From Gemmatimonadota bacterium (GTDB lineage: Bacteria > Gemmatimonadota > Gemmatimonadetes > Gemmatimonadales > GWC2-71-9): 64,000 bases of DNA. The notes under the pieces are model-generated. The model did not search any database. It was not told where the DNA came from and saw only the letters and a program-made list of their open reading frames with translations. A program made the position numbers and the translations under genes. Below are positions 47,246 through 55,087 of this stretch, in pieces (position 1 is the first letter of the stretch; each line of letters starts with the position of its first letter). The DNA lies in contig QHUU01000061.1 in assembly GCA_003222155.1 (NCBI GenBank), positions 1 to 64,000 of the forward strand. The letters run 5' to 3'.

Positions 47246-49402
47246 CTAGCGAAGCGTCATGCCCAGGTTGCGCACGAGAAACGCGAACCGGTCCGCCTGC
47301 TCCTCGATCACCTTGCTGGTCGGCTTGCCGGCGCCATGCCCCGCTTTCGTCTCGATCTCGATCAGCACCGGCTGCGGTCCCGCCTGCGCGGCCTGGAGCG
47401 CCGCGGTGAACTTGAACGAGTGCCCCGGCACCACGCGGTCGTCGTGGTCGGCGGTGGTCACGAGCGTGGACGGGTAGCGCGTCCCCGCCCGAATGTTGTG
47501 GAGCGGTGAGTACTTGAAGAGGTACGGAAACTGGGCCGCGCTGTCGGCGGAGCCGAAGTCGGTGACCCAGGCCCAGCCGATCGTGAACTTGTGGAAGCGG
47601 AGCATATCCATCACACCCACGGCGGGCAGCGCCGCGCCGAACAGCTCGGGCCGCTGCGTGATCGCGGCTCCGACCAGCAGCCCGCCGTTCGATCCGCCGG
47701 CGATGGCGAGCTTGGGCGACGACGTGTAGCCCTGCTTGATCAGATACTCCGCGGCCGCGATGAAGTCGTCGAACACGTTCTGCTTCTTGTCGTGCATCCC
47801 CGCCTGGTGCCACTCCTCGCCGTACTCGCCGCCACCCCGCAGGTTCGGCACGGCGTACACCCCGCCCATCTCGAGCCACACGAGTGTGGCGACCGAGAAG
47901 CTCGGCGTGAGGCTGATGTTGAACCCGCCGTAGCCGTACAAGTACGTCGGGTTCGAGCCGTCCAGCGCCAGTCCCTTCTTGTGCGTGATGAACATCGGCA
48001 CGCGCGTGCCGTCCTTGCTCGTGTAAAACACCTGCTTCGTCTCGTAGCCCGAGGGATCAAAGTCGATTTTCGGTGCCTTGAAGACGCTGGTCGCCCCACT
48101 CTTGAAGTCGTACCGGAAAATGGTGGTGGGATACAGGAACGACGTGAAGGCGTAGAACATCTCGGCGTCGTGCCGCTCGCCCGTGATGGACCCCACCGTG
48201 CCAAGCGCGGGCAACGCGAGATCCGAGAGGAGCCGGCCATCGAGCCCGTACAGGCCTAGCCGCGACGACGCGTCGTGCATGGCGCTCGTCACGAACACAT
48301 CGTGGATGATGTGCACCTCCTCCAGCACGTCCTCGCCCTGAGGAATCACCTCGCGCCAGCGGGCGCGCTCGGGATGCCGCGTGTCGACCGCGACGACGCG
48401 CTTGCGGGGCGCGTCCAGGTCGGTGAGGAAGTGGAATACGGGGCCGTCGTTGCCCACGAATGCGTAGCTCGCGTCGAAGTCGTCGAGCAGCCGCACCACG
48501 TCGCCCGTGACCCGGGGACGCTTCGGGTCCTTCAGATCGAAGTAGTAGACCCGGTTGCGCCGGTCGGTGCCGAGCCATATGTGCAGCACGGCATAACGAC
48601 CATCGTCCGTGACTTCGGCGTTCATGCCCCAATCGGGCTGGTCGAGTCGCTCGTACACGAGCACGTCCCGTGCCTGATCCGTTCCGAGTCGATGATAGTA
48701 GACTTTCTGGAAGCGGTTGACGTCGCTGAGCGCCTTGTCCCCGGGCTCGGGGTAGCGGCTGTAGAAAAAGCCGGCGCCGTCCTTGGTCCACGACGCGCCG
48801 GAAAACTTGATCCAGCGGAGGTAATCCGGCAGGTCGCGTCCGGTCGCTACGTCGCGCACCCGGAACTCCTCCCAGTCCGAGCCGCTCGCCGACGTCCCGT
48901 ACGCGACGAGCCGGCCGTCTTCGGACGCCGCCAGCGTCGACAGCGCGACCGTCCCGTCCGACGACAGGAGGTTCGGGTCCAGCAGCACGCTCGGGTCCCC
49001 CGTCAATGCCACCTGGGTGTAGAGCACCGACTGGTTCTGCAAGCCGTCGTTCTTGAAGTAGAAATAGCGGCCGGCCTTGTGAAACGGCGCGCCGTACTTG
49101 GGATAATCCCACAGCCGGCGCAGCCGCTCCCGGATCCGCTCGCGCGCCGGAATCCCCGCCAGATATGCCTCGGTCACGCGGTTTTCAGCTTCGATCCAGG
49201 CGCGCGTCGCGGGCGCGTCGGGATCTTCGAGCCAGCGATAGGGATCGGCGACCTTGGTACCGTGATAGTCGTCCACGATGTCGCCCTTCGGGGCGGGCGG
49301 ATACTGGACGGTCTGGGCAGCGGCGAGCGCGGGCAGAGCGCTGGTGACGAGGCCGGTCAGGAGCAACTCCCTGGCGAAGGACTGCGGCAGTGATCGTGGC
49401 AC
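47246..49402 (-). CDS. secreted prolyl oligopeptidase (S9A)
   Basis: This 718-residue S9 peptidase has a signal peptide (LLLTGLVTSALPALAAAQ), a seven-blade beta-propeller (about residues 80-430, starting DDYHGTKVADPYRWLEDPDA) and an alpha/beta-hydrolase domain. The triad is Ser in AIAGGSNGGLLVGAA, Asp in TTADHDDRVVPGHS and His in ETKAGHGAGKP. It cleaves short peptides after proline. I choose the GTG at 49402 because it gives a normal signal peptide and leaves the plus-strand promoter at 49424 outside the gene; an ATG at 49465 would add 21 atypical residues. Confidence 0.93.
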   Translation of the reverse strand: MPRSLPQSFARELLLTGLVTSALPALAAAQTVQYPPAPKGDIVDDYHGTKVADPYRWLEDPDAPATRAWIEAENRVTEAYLAGIPARERIRERLRRLWDYPKYGAPFHKAGRYFYFKNDGLQNQSVLYTQVALTGDPSVLLDPNLLSSDGTVALSTLAASEDGRLVAYGTSASGSDWEEFRVRDVATGRDLPDYLRWIKFSGASWTKDGAGFFYSRYPEPGDKALSDVNRFQKVYYHRLGTDQARDVLVYERLDQPDWGMNAEVTDDGRYAVLHIWLGTDRRNRVYYFDLKDPKRPRVTGDVVRLLDDFDASYAFVGNDGPVFHFLTDLDAPRKRVVAVDTRHPERARWREVIPQGEDVLEEVHIIHDVFVTSAMHDASSRLGLYGLDGRLLSDLALPALGTVGSITGERHDAEMFYAFTSFLYPTTIFRYDFKSGATSVFKAPKIDFDPSGYETKQVFYTSKDGTRVPMFITHKKGLALDGSNPTYLYGYGGFNISLTPSFSVATLVWLEMGGVYAVPNLRGGGEYGEEWHQAGMHDKKQNVFDDFIAAAEYLIKQGYTSSPKLAIAGGSNGGLLVGAAITQRPELFGAALPAVGVMDMLRFHKFTIGWAWVTDFGSADSAAQFPYLFKYSPLHNIRAGTRYPSTLVTTADHDDRVVPGHSFKFTAALQAAQAGPQPVLIEIETKAGHGAGKPTSKVIEEQADRFAFLVRNLGMTLR

Positions 49403-49423
49403 GGGCCAATAAGTTCGCCCCGG

Positions 49424-49452
49424 TTGACGTAAGTTGCAAGGGCGCTTATATT
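49424..49452 (+). promoter_or_regulatory. sigma70-type promoter of the RNase G/L21/L27 operon
   Basis: TTGACG (49424-49429) and TATATT (49447-49452) are separated by exactly 17 bases. Transcription would start near 49459, giving a leader of about 175 bases before the RNase G TTG codon. The leader includes a CGTCGCCCGGGCGACT hairpin near 49494-49511. Confidence 0.65.
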
Positions 49453-49634
49453 TACAGTTATGCATTGGACTCGAGGGTGGCTTTCGCTCCCTGGCGCCGT
49501 CGCAGCGTCGCCCGGGCGACTCTCGTCCAGTCGGTTCGACTCATCCGGGTCTGATCTCAGCGGCATGAGTTTCTGCTGGAACAATCGTAGGATCCCGACC
49601 GGCTGTTGGCCGAACGGGGTCGAGGGCACTTGCT

Positions 49635-51212
49635 TTGAAACGGGAAATTCTCATCAGCGGGACCGCGCGCGAGACTCGCGTGGCGATCCTGGAGGACGAC
49701 CGCCTTGTTGAGCTCCTGGTCGATCGTCCGGACGCCCGCCGCATGGTGGGCGATATCTACCTGGGCACGGTCGAGGCCGTGCTGCCGGGCATCCAGGCTG
49801 CGTTCGTCAACATCGGGGCGGAAAAGAGCGCCTTTCTCCACGCCTCCGACCTGATCGAGGCGGAGGAGGACGAAGAGCCCTCCGATCACGACGACGACGA
49901 CGACGACAACGGGGCCGGAAACGGCGGCGGGGGAGGGGGAGGGGGGGGCCGGTCCTCCCGGCGTCGTCTTCCCAACGTCGCCGACGAGCTGAAGCGCGGC
50001 GAAGCCAAGCTCGTCCAGGTCATCAAGGAGCCGATCGGGACCAAGGGACCGCGCGTCACCGCGCAGATCTCGCTGGCCGGTCGGTTCCTGGTGTACATGC
50101 CGTTCGCGTCCAAGGTCGGCGTCTCCCGCAAGATCGAGAATCGCGATCAGCGCGCCAAGCTGCGCGAGCTCGTCTCCAAGCTCGTCCCCAAGGATTCGGG
50201 CGGCTGGATCATCCGCACCGTCGCCGAAGACCTGACGGAGCAGAGCTGCAAGCACGAGATCGATCACCTGTACGGCCTGTGGAAGAAGATCAAGCGCAAG
50301 TCCGGCTCCGTCCGGTCGCCGGCGCTGCTGCAGCGCGAGACGTCGCTCACCCGAGGCATCATCCGCGACCTGTTCTCGGACAAAGTCGACTCGCTGCTCG
50401 TCGATTCCAAGATGCTGCACAACGAAGTCGTGCAGTATCTCAAGCAGATCGATCCCGACCTGATCGAGCGGGTGAAGCTGTACGAGGCCGAGACGCCGCT
50501 GTTCGACGAGTACGACGTCGAAGCCGAGATCCGGGCGCTCTTCAAGGCGCGCGTCGAGCTCCCCACCGGCGGATACCTGATCATTCAGCCGACCGAGGCG
50601 CTCACGTCGATCGACGTGAACACCGGCCGCTACACGGGCAAGAAGGACCCCGAGAGCACCATCGTGAAGACCAACCTCGAGGCGGCCCGGGAGGTGGCGC
50701 GCCAGCTGCGGCTGCGCGACATCGGCGGCATCATCGTCGTCGACTTCATCGACATGGAGTCGCGCGGGAATCGCGACAAGGTGCTACAGGAGCTGCGCGT
50801 TCATCTGGGTCGCGACCGGGCGCGTACCAAAGCGTTCGCCGTCTCCGAGCTCGGGTTGATCGAGATGACCCGCCAACGGGTGCGTCCCTCGCTGTGGCAC
50901 TCGATGACGGCCGAGTGCCCGACCTGCAACGGCACCGGGCGCGTGTTCCGGCCCGAGGTCGTGGTACGCCGCATGGAGCGCTCGCTCAAGCGCGCCGGGG
51001 CGGAGCACAAGGAGCGCCAGCTCGCGGTGCGGCTGCATCCCGATGTGGCGCTGTACCTCGTGGAGCAGGAGCCCAACTTCCTGCGTCAGCTCGAGAAGCA
51101 GACCGGCCTGGAGCTCGAGGTGCGCGACGACCCGATGATGCGGCTCGACGAGTTCCGGATGATGGCGAAGCCGGCGGGCCGCGACGTCACCGAGCAGTAT
51201 GCGGTAGCCTGA
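49635..51212 (+). CDS. rng: ribonuclease E/G family endoribonuclease
   Basis: This 525-residue Rne/Rng enzyme cleaves single-stranded A/U-rich RNA. It has an S1 RNA-binding domain (VGDIYLGTVEAVLPGIQAAF to about residue 155), RNase H-like and DNase I-like regions (IDVNTGRYTGKKDPESTIVK, GGIIVVDFIDMESRGNRDK) and a zinc-link CPTCNGTG. The S1 domain carries an Asp/Gly low-complexity insertion (residues about 84-110) encoded by GAC repeats and G-tracts. The gene starts with TTG at 49635, where the family's usual KREILIS begins. L21 and L27 genes follow, as in many bacteria. Confidence 0.94.
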   Translation: MKREILISGTARETRVAILEDDRLVELLVDRPDARRMVGDIYLGTVEAVLPGIQAAFVNIGAEKSAFLHASDLIEAEEDEEPSDHDDDDDDNGAGNGGGGGGGGGRSSRRRLPNVADELKRGEAKLVQVIKEPIGTKGPRVTAQISLAGRFLVYMPFASKVGVSRKIENRDQRAKLRELVSKLVPKDSGGWIIRTVAEDLTEQSCKHEIDHLYGLWKKIKRKSGSVRSPALLQRETSLTRGIIRDLFSDKVDSLLVDSKMLHNEVVQYLKQIDPDLIERVKLYEAETPLFDEYDVEAEIRALFKARVELPTGGYLIIQPTEALTSIDVNTGRYTGKKDPESTIVKTNLEAAREVARQLRLRDIGGIIVVDFIDMESRGNRDKVLQELRVHLGRDRARTKAFAVSELGLIEMTRQRVRPSLWHSMTAECPTCNGTGRVFRPEVVVRRMERSLKRAGAEHKERQLAVRLHPDVALYLVEQEPNFLRQLEKQTGLELEVRDDPMMRLDEFRMMAKPAGRDVTEQYAVA

Positions 51213-51213
51213 C

Positions 51214-51265
51214 GGTACGCGGTACGCAGTGCGCGGTTGCTACCGCGTACAGCGCACCGCGTACC
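51214..51265. repeat. 24-bp near-perfect hairpin between rng and rplU
   Basis: The left arm at 51214-51237 begins GGTACGCGGTACGCAG, and the right arm (51242-51265) pairs with it at 21 of 24 positions around a 4-base loop (TGCT). Each arm is itself built of TACGCGG-like repeats. There is no T-tract, so simple rho-independent termination is not indicated. Confidence 0.9.
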
Positions 51266-51305
51266 CCTTGAACAAACCTCAAGTCAGGATTAGCGTTCCG
51301 ACCTT

Positions 51306-51629
51306 ATGCCTTACGCCATTTTCTCCACCGGTGGGGCGCAATTCCGCGCCGAGCCCGGGGTCACCATCAAGGTCCCGTTGCTCGCGGCCGAGCCCGGGAG
51401 CAAGGTGACGTTCGACCAGGTCTTGCTCGCGAGCGATGGCAAGCAGGTGCACGCGGGAAAGCCGGTGGTGAAAGGAGCCAAGGTGACCGCCGAGATCGTG
51501 CGGCACGGCAAGGGCAAGAAGATCAAGATCTACCGCTTCGCCCGGCGCACCGGCTACCGCCGCCACGGCGGGCACCGGCAGCAGTTCACGGAAATCAAGA
51601 TCGCCGACGTCAAGCTCAAGGGCGACTGA
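51306..51629 (+). CDS. rplU: 50S ribosomal protein L21
   Basis: This 107-residue large-subunit protein binds 23S rRNA. The family pattern is complete: the N-terminal YAIFSTGGAQFRAEPG, then TFDQVLLASDGKQVHAGKPV, GKKIKIYRFARRTGYRRHGG and the C-terminal HRQQFTEIKIADVKL. It lies between RNase G and L27, the usual order. A hairpin precedes it, and TTGAAC near 51268 could be part of an internal promoter, but no convincing -10 box was found. Confidence 0.98.
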   Translation: MPYAIFSTGGAQFRAEPGVTIKVPLLAAEPGSKVTFDQVLLASDGKQVHAGKPVVKGAKVTAEIVRHGKGKKIKIYRFARRTGYRRHGGHRQQFTEIKIADVKLKGD

Positions 51630-51637
51630 GAGACTAA

Positions 51638-51901
51638 ATGGCACACAAGAAGGGTGTCGGATCCTCGCGCAACGGCCGCGATTCCGGACCGAAGTATCTC
51701 GGCGTGAAGCGCTTCGCCGGCGAGCTCGTCACGGCGGGCACGATCCTCGTGAAACAGCGGGGGACCAAGTTCCATCCCGGGTTGAACGTGCGCCGAGGCT
51801 CCGATGACACGCTGTTCACTGTCGTCGCCGGCCAGGTGCGGTTCGAGCACAAGAACAAGAAGCGGTACCGCGTGAGCGTGTATCCGGTGGCGAAAAACTA
51901 G
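51638..51901 (+). CDS. rpmA: 50S ribosomal protein L27
   Basis: This 87-residue protein sits at the peptidyl transferase centre. It begins directly with [20 protein letters not shown], so there is no cleavable N-terminal extension of the Firmicutes type. The conserved [18 protein letters not shown] and [13 protein letters not shown] segments are present. It follows rplU by eight bases. A rho-independent terminator built from 9-bp repeats lies about 50 bases after the stop. Confidence 0.98.
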   Translation: MAHKKGVGSSRNGRDSGPKYLGVKRFAGELVTAGTILVKQRGTKFHPGLNVRRGSDDTLFTVVAGQVRFEHKNKKRYRVSVYPVAKN

Positions 51902-51958
51902 GGCGGCAAGAAAAGGGCGGCGAAAAACTGGGGCGGCAAGGGCGGCAAGGGCGGCAAG
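51901..51958 (+). repeat. degenerate 9-bp GGGCGGCAA array after rpmA
   Basis: Copies of GGGCGGCAA or close variants start at the last base of rpmA and run to about 51958, with exact tandem copies at the end (from 51931). The same unit occurs in inverted orientation at 52397-52425 and inside the thiolase gene at 63958-63986. Confidence 0.9.
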
Positions 51959-51979
51959 GTCCAACGTTGCCGCCTTTTT
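51950..51979 (+). terminator. rho-independent terminator of the rng-rplU-rpmA operon
   Basis: GGCGGCAA (51950-51957) pairs perfectly with TTGCCGCC (51967-51974) around a 9-base loop, followed by five Ts. The left arm is the last copy of the 9-bp repeat array. Confidence 0.85.
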
Positions 51980-52042
51980 ATGTACCCGGTTGCGTGTTAG
52001 GGAGTGCGGAGTCCAGACCTGATCCGCGTAGTCTCCCTGCCC

Positions 52043-52393
52043 ATGGCCTCCTACGAGCGATTCGCAGCGTGGAAACTATCCTACGACCTGGCCCTCAAGG
52101 TCTACGATGCAACTGATTCGTTCCCGAGAAGCGAGCTATACGGATTGACGTCGCAAATCCGACGGGCTGCCTTCTCAGTGGCCGCAAACATCGCCGAAGG
52201 AGCGGCGAAGCGCGGGAGGCGTGAATTCAGGCGGTACCTCGACATCGCCCTCGGCTCCGTAACCGAACTCGAGGTCGCGTTGCGCCTGGCTCGCGATCGC
52301 CGATACCTCACTCATCAAGCTTGGGAGCAGCTCGAACGACTCCGAAACCACGCAGGGGCAGTGACCTGGCGGCTGTACGAGGCCGTGCGGTGA
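52043..52393 (+). CDS. four-helix-bundle protein (S23/IVS-protein family)
   Basis: This 116-residue protein belongs to the family first seen in 23S rRNA intervening sequences and later as a helper of diversity-generating retroelements (Avd fold). Typical segments are YERFAAWKLSYDLALKVYDA at the start, ELYGLTSQIRRAAFSVAANI, EGAAKRGRREFRRYLDIALG and SVTELEVALRLARDRRYL. The ATG at 52043 is chosen because it begins at the family's usual position; a GTG at 52004 has no support. No reverse transcriptase or rRNA gene is nearby. It is bracketed by inverted arrays of the 9-bp GGGCGGCAA repeat. Confidence 0.9.
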   Translation: MASYERFAAWKLSYDLALKVYDATDSFPRSELYGLTSQIRRAAFSVAANIAEGAAKRGRREFRRYLDIALGSVTELEVALRLARDRRYLTHQAWEQLERLRNHAGAVTWRLYEAVR

Positions 52394-52396
52394 CTG

Positions 52397-52425
52397 CCTT
52401 GCCGCCCTTGCCGCCCCTGCCGCCC
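52397..52425 (-). repeat. inverted 9-bp repeat array after the four-helix-bundle gene
   Basis: Three tandem units (TTGCCGCCC, TTGCCGCCC, CTGCCGCCC on the plus strand) form the reverse complement of the array at 51901-51958. Together the arrays flank the four-helix-bundle gene. This copy ends four bases before the convergent amidohydrolase stop. Confidence 0.9.
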
Positions 52426-52428
52426 TAT

Positions 52429-53637
52429 TTAGTAGGCCGGAGGGAGCTTCCGATACCTCTCCAAGAGCTCCGTCTGCCGGCTCTTCAGGGGAATCTCCTT
52501 CCCGCGGATCAGTACGTGCTCCACGGCAGTCGTGAACTCGAAAGGGTCGCCCGACCACACCACGACGTTGGCGACTTTCCCGGGCTCGAGCGAGCCGTAG
52601 CGATCGGCCACACCGAAGATCTCCGCCGGCGACAGCGTGACGGCGCGCAGCGCCTGCTCCCAGGTCATCCCGTAGGCGACCGCGTTCCCGGCCTCCTGGC
52701 GCAGGTTGCGGGCGTTGTGCGTGTCGGTCTCCATCAGGGCGACTTTCACGCCGGCCTTGGCGAGCAGCGCGGCGTTTTCATACCGCACGCCGAGCGCGTC
52801 GTACGACGGGATGTTGTCGAGCGGCTCGACCAGAGCAGGCACGCCCGCCCGGGCGATCTCGGCGGCGATCTGCCACGCCTCCTGCGCGCCAGCGAGCACC
52901 AGCCTCAGCTGGAACTCCCGCGCCAGCCGCAACGCGGTCTCGATGTCGCTCCGCCGGTTGGCGTACGCGATCAGCGGCTCCCGGCCGTGCAGCACCGGGA
53001 GTAACGCCTCCAGATCCGCCGCGGACGCCGAGAGCGGCCGTATCTGGGCCCGGTTGAAATCGGCCCGGCGCCGCTCGTACTCGAGCGCGTCCCGGAACAC
53101 ACGCCGCACGCGCTCGGCCAGCGCCGCCCGCGAGCCCCCCGCGTAATCCTTGCCCGTCTCCGAGTCGTTGAGGACCAGGCCGGCCGGCGATTTCACGAGC
53201 ATCTGCTCGATCGTGGCGCCGTCCAGATCGATCAGCACCGCCTGGCCGCTCAAGAGGTTCCCTGTGGGCGTGGCGAGCACAGTCGTGATGCCCTCGATCC
53301 GAGTCACGGGGATCAGCACCGACGCCGGATTGATTCCTTCCGCCACATTGAATGCGGCGGCGATCGTGTCGCCGCGCACCGCGCCCTCGCGCGTCCCCGC
53401 CACCGCGCCGATCTCGACCAGCCCGACCTGGCCCGCGCCGTCGATCAACCCGGGGGTCACCCATTTTCCCTGCGCATCGATGCGCGTGGCATCCGACGGC
53501 GTGGCCACGCCCGCTCCCACCGCGACGATCCTGCCGTCGCGGATCAGGACCGTGGCGTTCGTGAGCTTGGGACCCGAGACGGGGTACACCGTTCCGCCGG
53601 TGATGGCGATGGTTTGGGCCAGCAGAAACGCGATCAT
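52429..53637 (-). CDS. amidohydrolase-like protein lacking the metal HxH motif
   Basis: This 402-residue protein has the amidohydrolase composite fold: a signal-like N-terminus MIAFLLAQTIAITGGTVYPV, the small beta domain, TPGLIDGAG and the C-terminal YGSLEPGKVANVVVWSGDPF. At the metal site the usual HxH is replaced (Ala68 and Gln70 in LIDGAGQVG), and where a catalytic Asp follows a His-Ser in the partner (HSDSPSG) this protein has METDTHNAR. It is therefore probably not a normal metal hydrolase. The ATG overlaps the stop of the intact paralogue upstream by four bases, suggesting a paired enzyme/pseudoenzyme. Confidence 0.85.
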   Translation of the reverse strand: MIAFLLAQTIAITGGTVYPVSGPKLTNATVLIRDGRIVAVGAGVATPSDATRIDAQGKWVTPGLIDGAGQVGLVEIGAVAGTREGAVRGDTIAAAFNVAEGINPASVLIPVTRIEGITTVLATPTGNLLSGQAVLIDLDGATIEQMLVKSPAGLVLNDSETGKDYAGGSRAALAERVRRVFRDALEYERRRADFNRAQIRPLSASAADLEALLPVLHGREPLIAYANRRSDIETALRLAREFQLRLVLAGAQEAWQIAAEIARAGVPALVEPLDNIPSYDALGVRYENAALLAKAGVKVALMETDTHNARNLRQEAGNAVAYGMTWEQALRAVTLSPAEIFGVADRYGSLEPGKVANVVVWSGDPFEFTTAVEHVLIRGKEIPLKSRQTELLERYRKLPPAY

Positions 53638-55064
53638 CGGTCGCTCCCCGGCGACTGGACCTGGCCGAGCTCGAAATCGGTGCGCGGTTGGCGGGTGCCA
53701 TCGCCGCGGTCGTACACCAGCCACCCGTCGTTGTAGACCTGCACGGCCTTGGAGTACACCGAGAAGGGATCGCCCGACCACACGACGACGTCGGCCATCT
53801 TGCCGGGCTCGAGCGTGCCGATGAGCGAATCGAGGCCCAACGCCCAGGCGGGATTCGCCGTGATCCAGCGCAGCGCCTGATCGCGCGTGATCGGGATGCC
53901 GGCGCGGCTCCCGGCGGACATCGCCTTCGCCGCTTCCTGATTGAGTCGCTGAATCCCGCTGGGGCTGTCCGAGTGGATGTTCAGGCGTACGCCGGCCTGC
54001 TGCAGCAGGGCGGCATTTTCCTTGATCCCGTCCATCGCCTCTTCCTTGAATCCCCACCAGTCGGCCCACACCGCCGCCCCCGTGCCCGACGCCGCCAGGA
54101 GATCGCGGATCTTGTACGCCTCCACCGCATGGTGGAACGAGCGGATGGGAAAGCCGAACTCCCGGCCCAGGTCGAGCATCTGTGCCATCTCGTCCGCCCG
54201 GTAGCAATGGTTCTGCACGTAGATGTCGCCGCGCAGCACCTCGGCGAGCGTTTCCAGCTTGAGGTTGCGATCGGGGGGATCGCCCTGGTGATCGTGGTTC
54301 CACTTGTCCCACTTGCGACGGTACCCCTCGGCCTGGATGAACGCGCCGCGGTACCCGGCCATGCTGCCCATACGGGTCGACGGACCGCCTTTTTGCCCGT
54401 ACACCCGCTTGGGGTTCTCCCCGCAGGCCATCTTCAAGCCGTAGCGCGCCCCGGGAAACTTCATCTCCTGCACCGTGCGGGCCGGGATGAGCTTCAGGAT
54501 CGCGCTCCGGCCGCCGATCAGGTTGGCCGAGCCCGGAAGCGCCTGGATGGTCGTGATGCCGCCGGCGATGGCGAGCGGGATCTGCGGATCTTGCGGCCAG
54601 AACGAGTGCTCGGCCCACACTTCCGCGGTCACCGGATTCGTCGCCTCGTTGCCGTCGGACTCGGCGTCGGTCCCGGGGGCGGCGTACACGCCGAGGTGCG
54701 AATGCTCGTCGATCAGCCCGGGCGTCACGTACTTTCCCGTGCCGTCCACCACGACCGCTCCGGCGGGGGCATCGACCTTCGCCCCGACCGTGACGATGCG
54801 GCCGTCCTTGAGGACGATCGACCCGTTGGGAATCTCCTGGCCCGCCGCGGTCATGATCGTCGCGTTGCGGATCAGTACCGCCGGGTTGGGGTGGCGCTGG
54901 TAGGTGGAGGGATACTGCTGGCGATCGATGCTGGACTCGCCCGTCGAAGGCTTGGCCGGCGCCTGGACCGGCGCGGGAGCCGGGCCCGCCTCGCGAACCG
55001 GACGGGCCGCTCCGCTCGCACACCCGCCCGCGCAGGCAAGCAGCAGAAGCCACGCTTTTCGCAT
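53634..55064 (-). CDS. amidohydrolase, imidazolonepropionase-like, exported
   Basis: This 476-residue metal-dependent hydrolase has a lipoprotein-like N-terminus (WLLLLACAGGCASG; Cys15 or Cys11) and a Pro-rich linker to about residue 45. Metal ligands are His121 and His123 (LIDEHSHLG), His in YVQNHCYRAD, His in RSFHHAVEAYK and Asp in NIHSDSPSG, so the active site looks complete. The segment ADVVVWSGDPFSVYSKAVQV closes the beta domain. Natural substrates of this exported group are mostly unknown, with cyclic dipeptides or amides likely. It is cotranscribed with the degenerate paralogue downstream and lies 23 bases after an M16 peptidase gene. Confidence 0.9.
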   Translation of the reverse strand: MRKAWLLLLACAGGCASGAARPVREAGPAPAPVQAPAKPSTGESSIDRQQYPSTYQRHPNPAVLIRNATIMTAAGQEIPNGSIVLKDGRIVTVGAKVDAPAGAVVVDGTGKYVTPGLIDEHSHLGVYAAPGTDAESDGNEATNPVTAEVWAEHSFWPQDPQIPLAIAGGITTIQALPGSANLIGGRSAILKLIPARTVQEMKFPGARYGLKMACGENPKRVYGQKGGPSTRMGSMAGYRGAFIQAEGYRRKWDKWNHDHQGDPPDRNLKLETLAEVLRGDIYVQNHCYRADEMAQMLDLGREFGFPIRSFHHAVEAYKIRDLLAASGTGAAVWADWWGFKEEAMDGIKENAALLQQAGVRLNIHSDSPSGIQRLNQEAAKAMSAGSRAGIPITRDQALRWITANPAWALGLDSLIGTLEPGKMADVVVWSGDPFSVYSKAVQVYNDGWLVYDRGDGTRQPRTDFELGQVQSPGSDR

Positions 55065-55087
55065 GCTCGATGCCCTCCCTGTTCTCG

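Noticed and set aside
49460-49711. A possible 83-codon leader ORF starting with ATG eight bases after the TATATT box
   Set aside because: It overlaps the RNase G start out of frame, has no family resemblance and a composition typical of random GC-rich frames; at most a translated leader.
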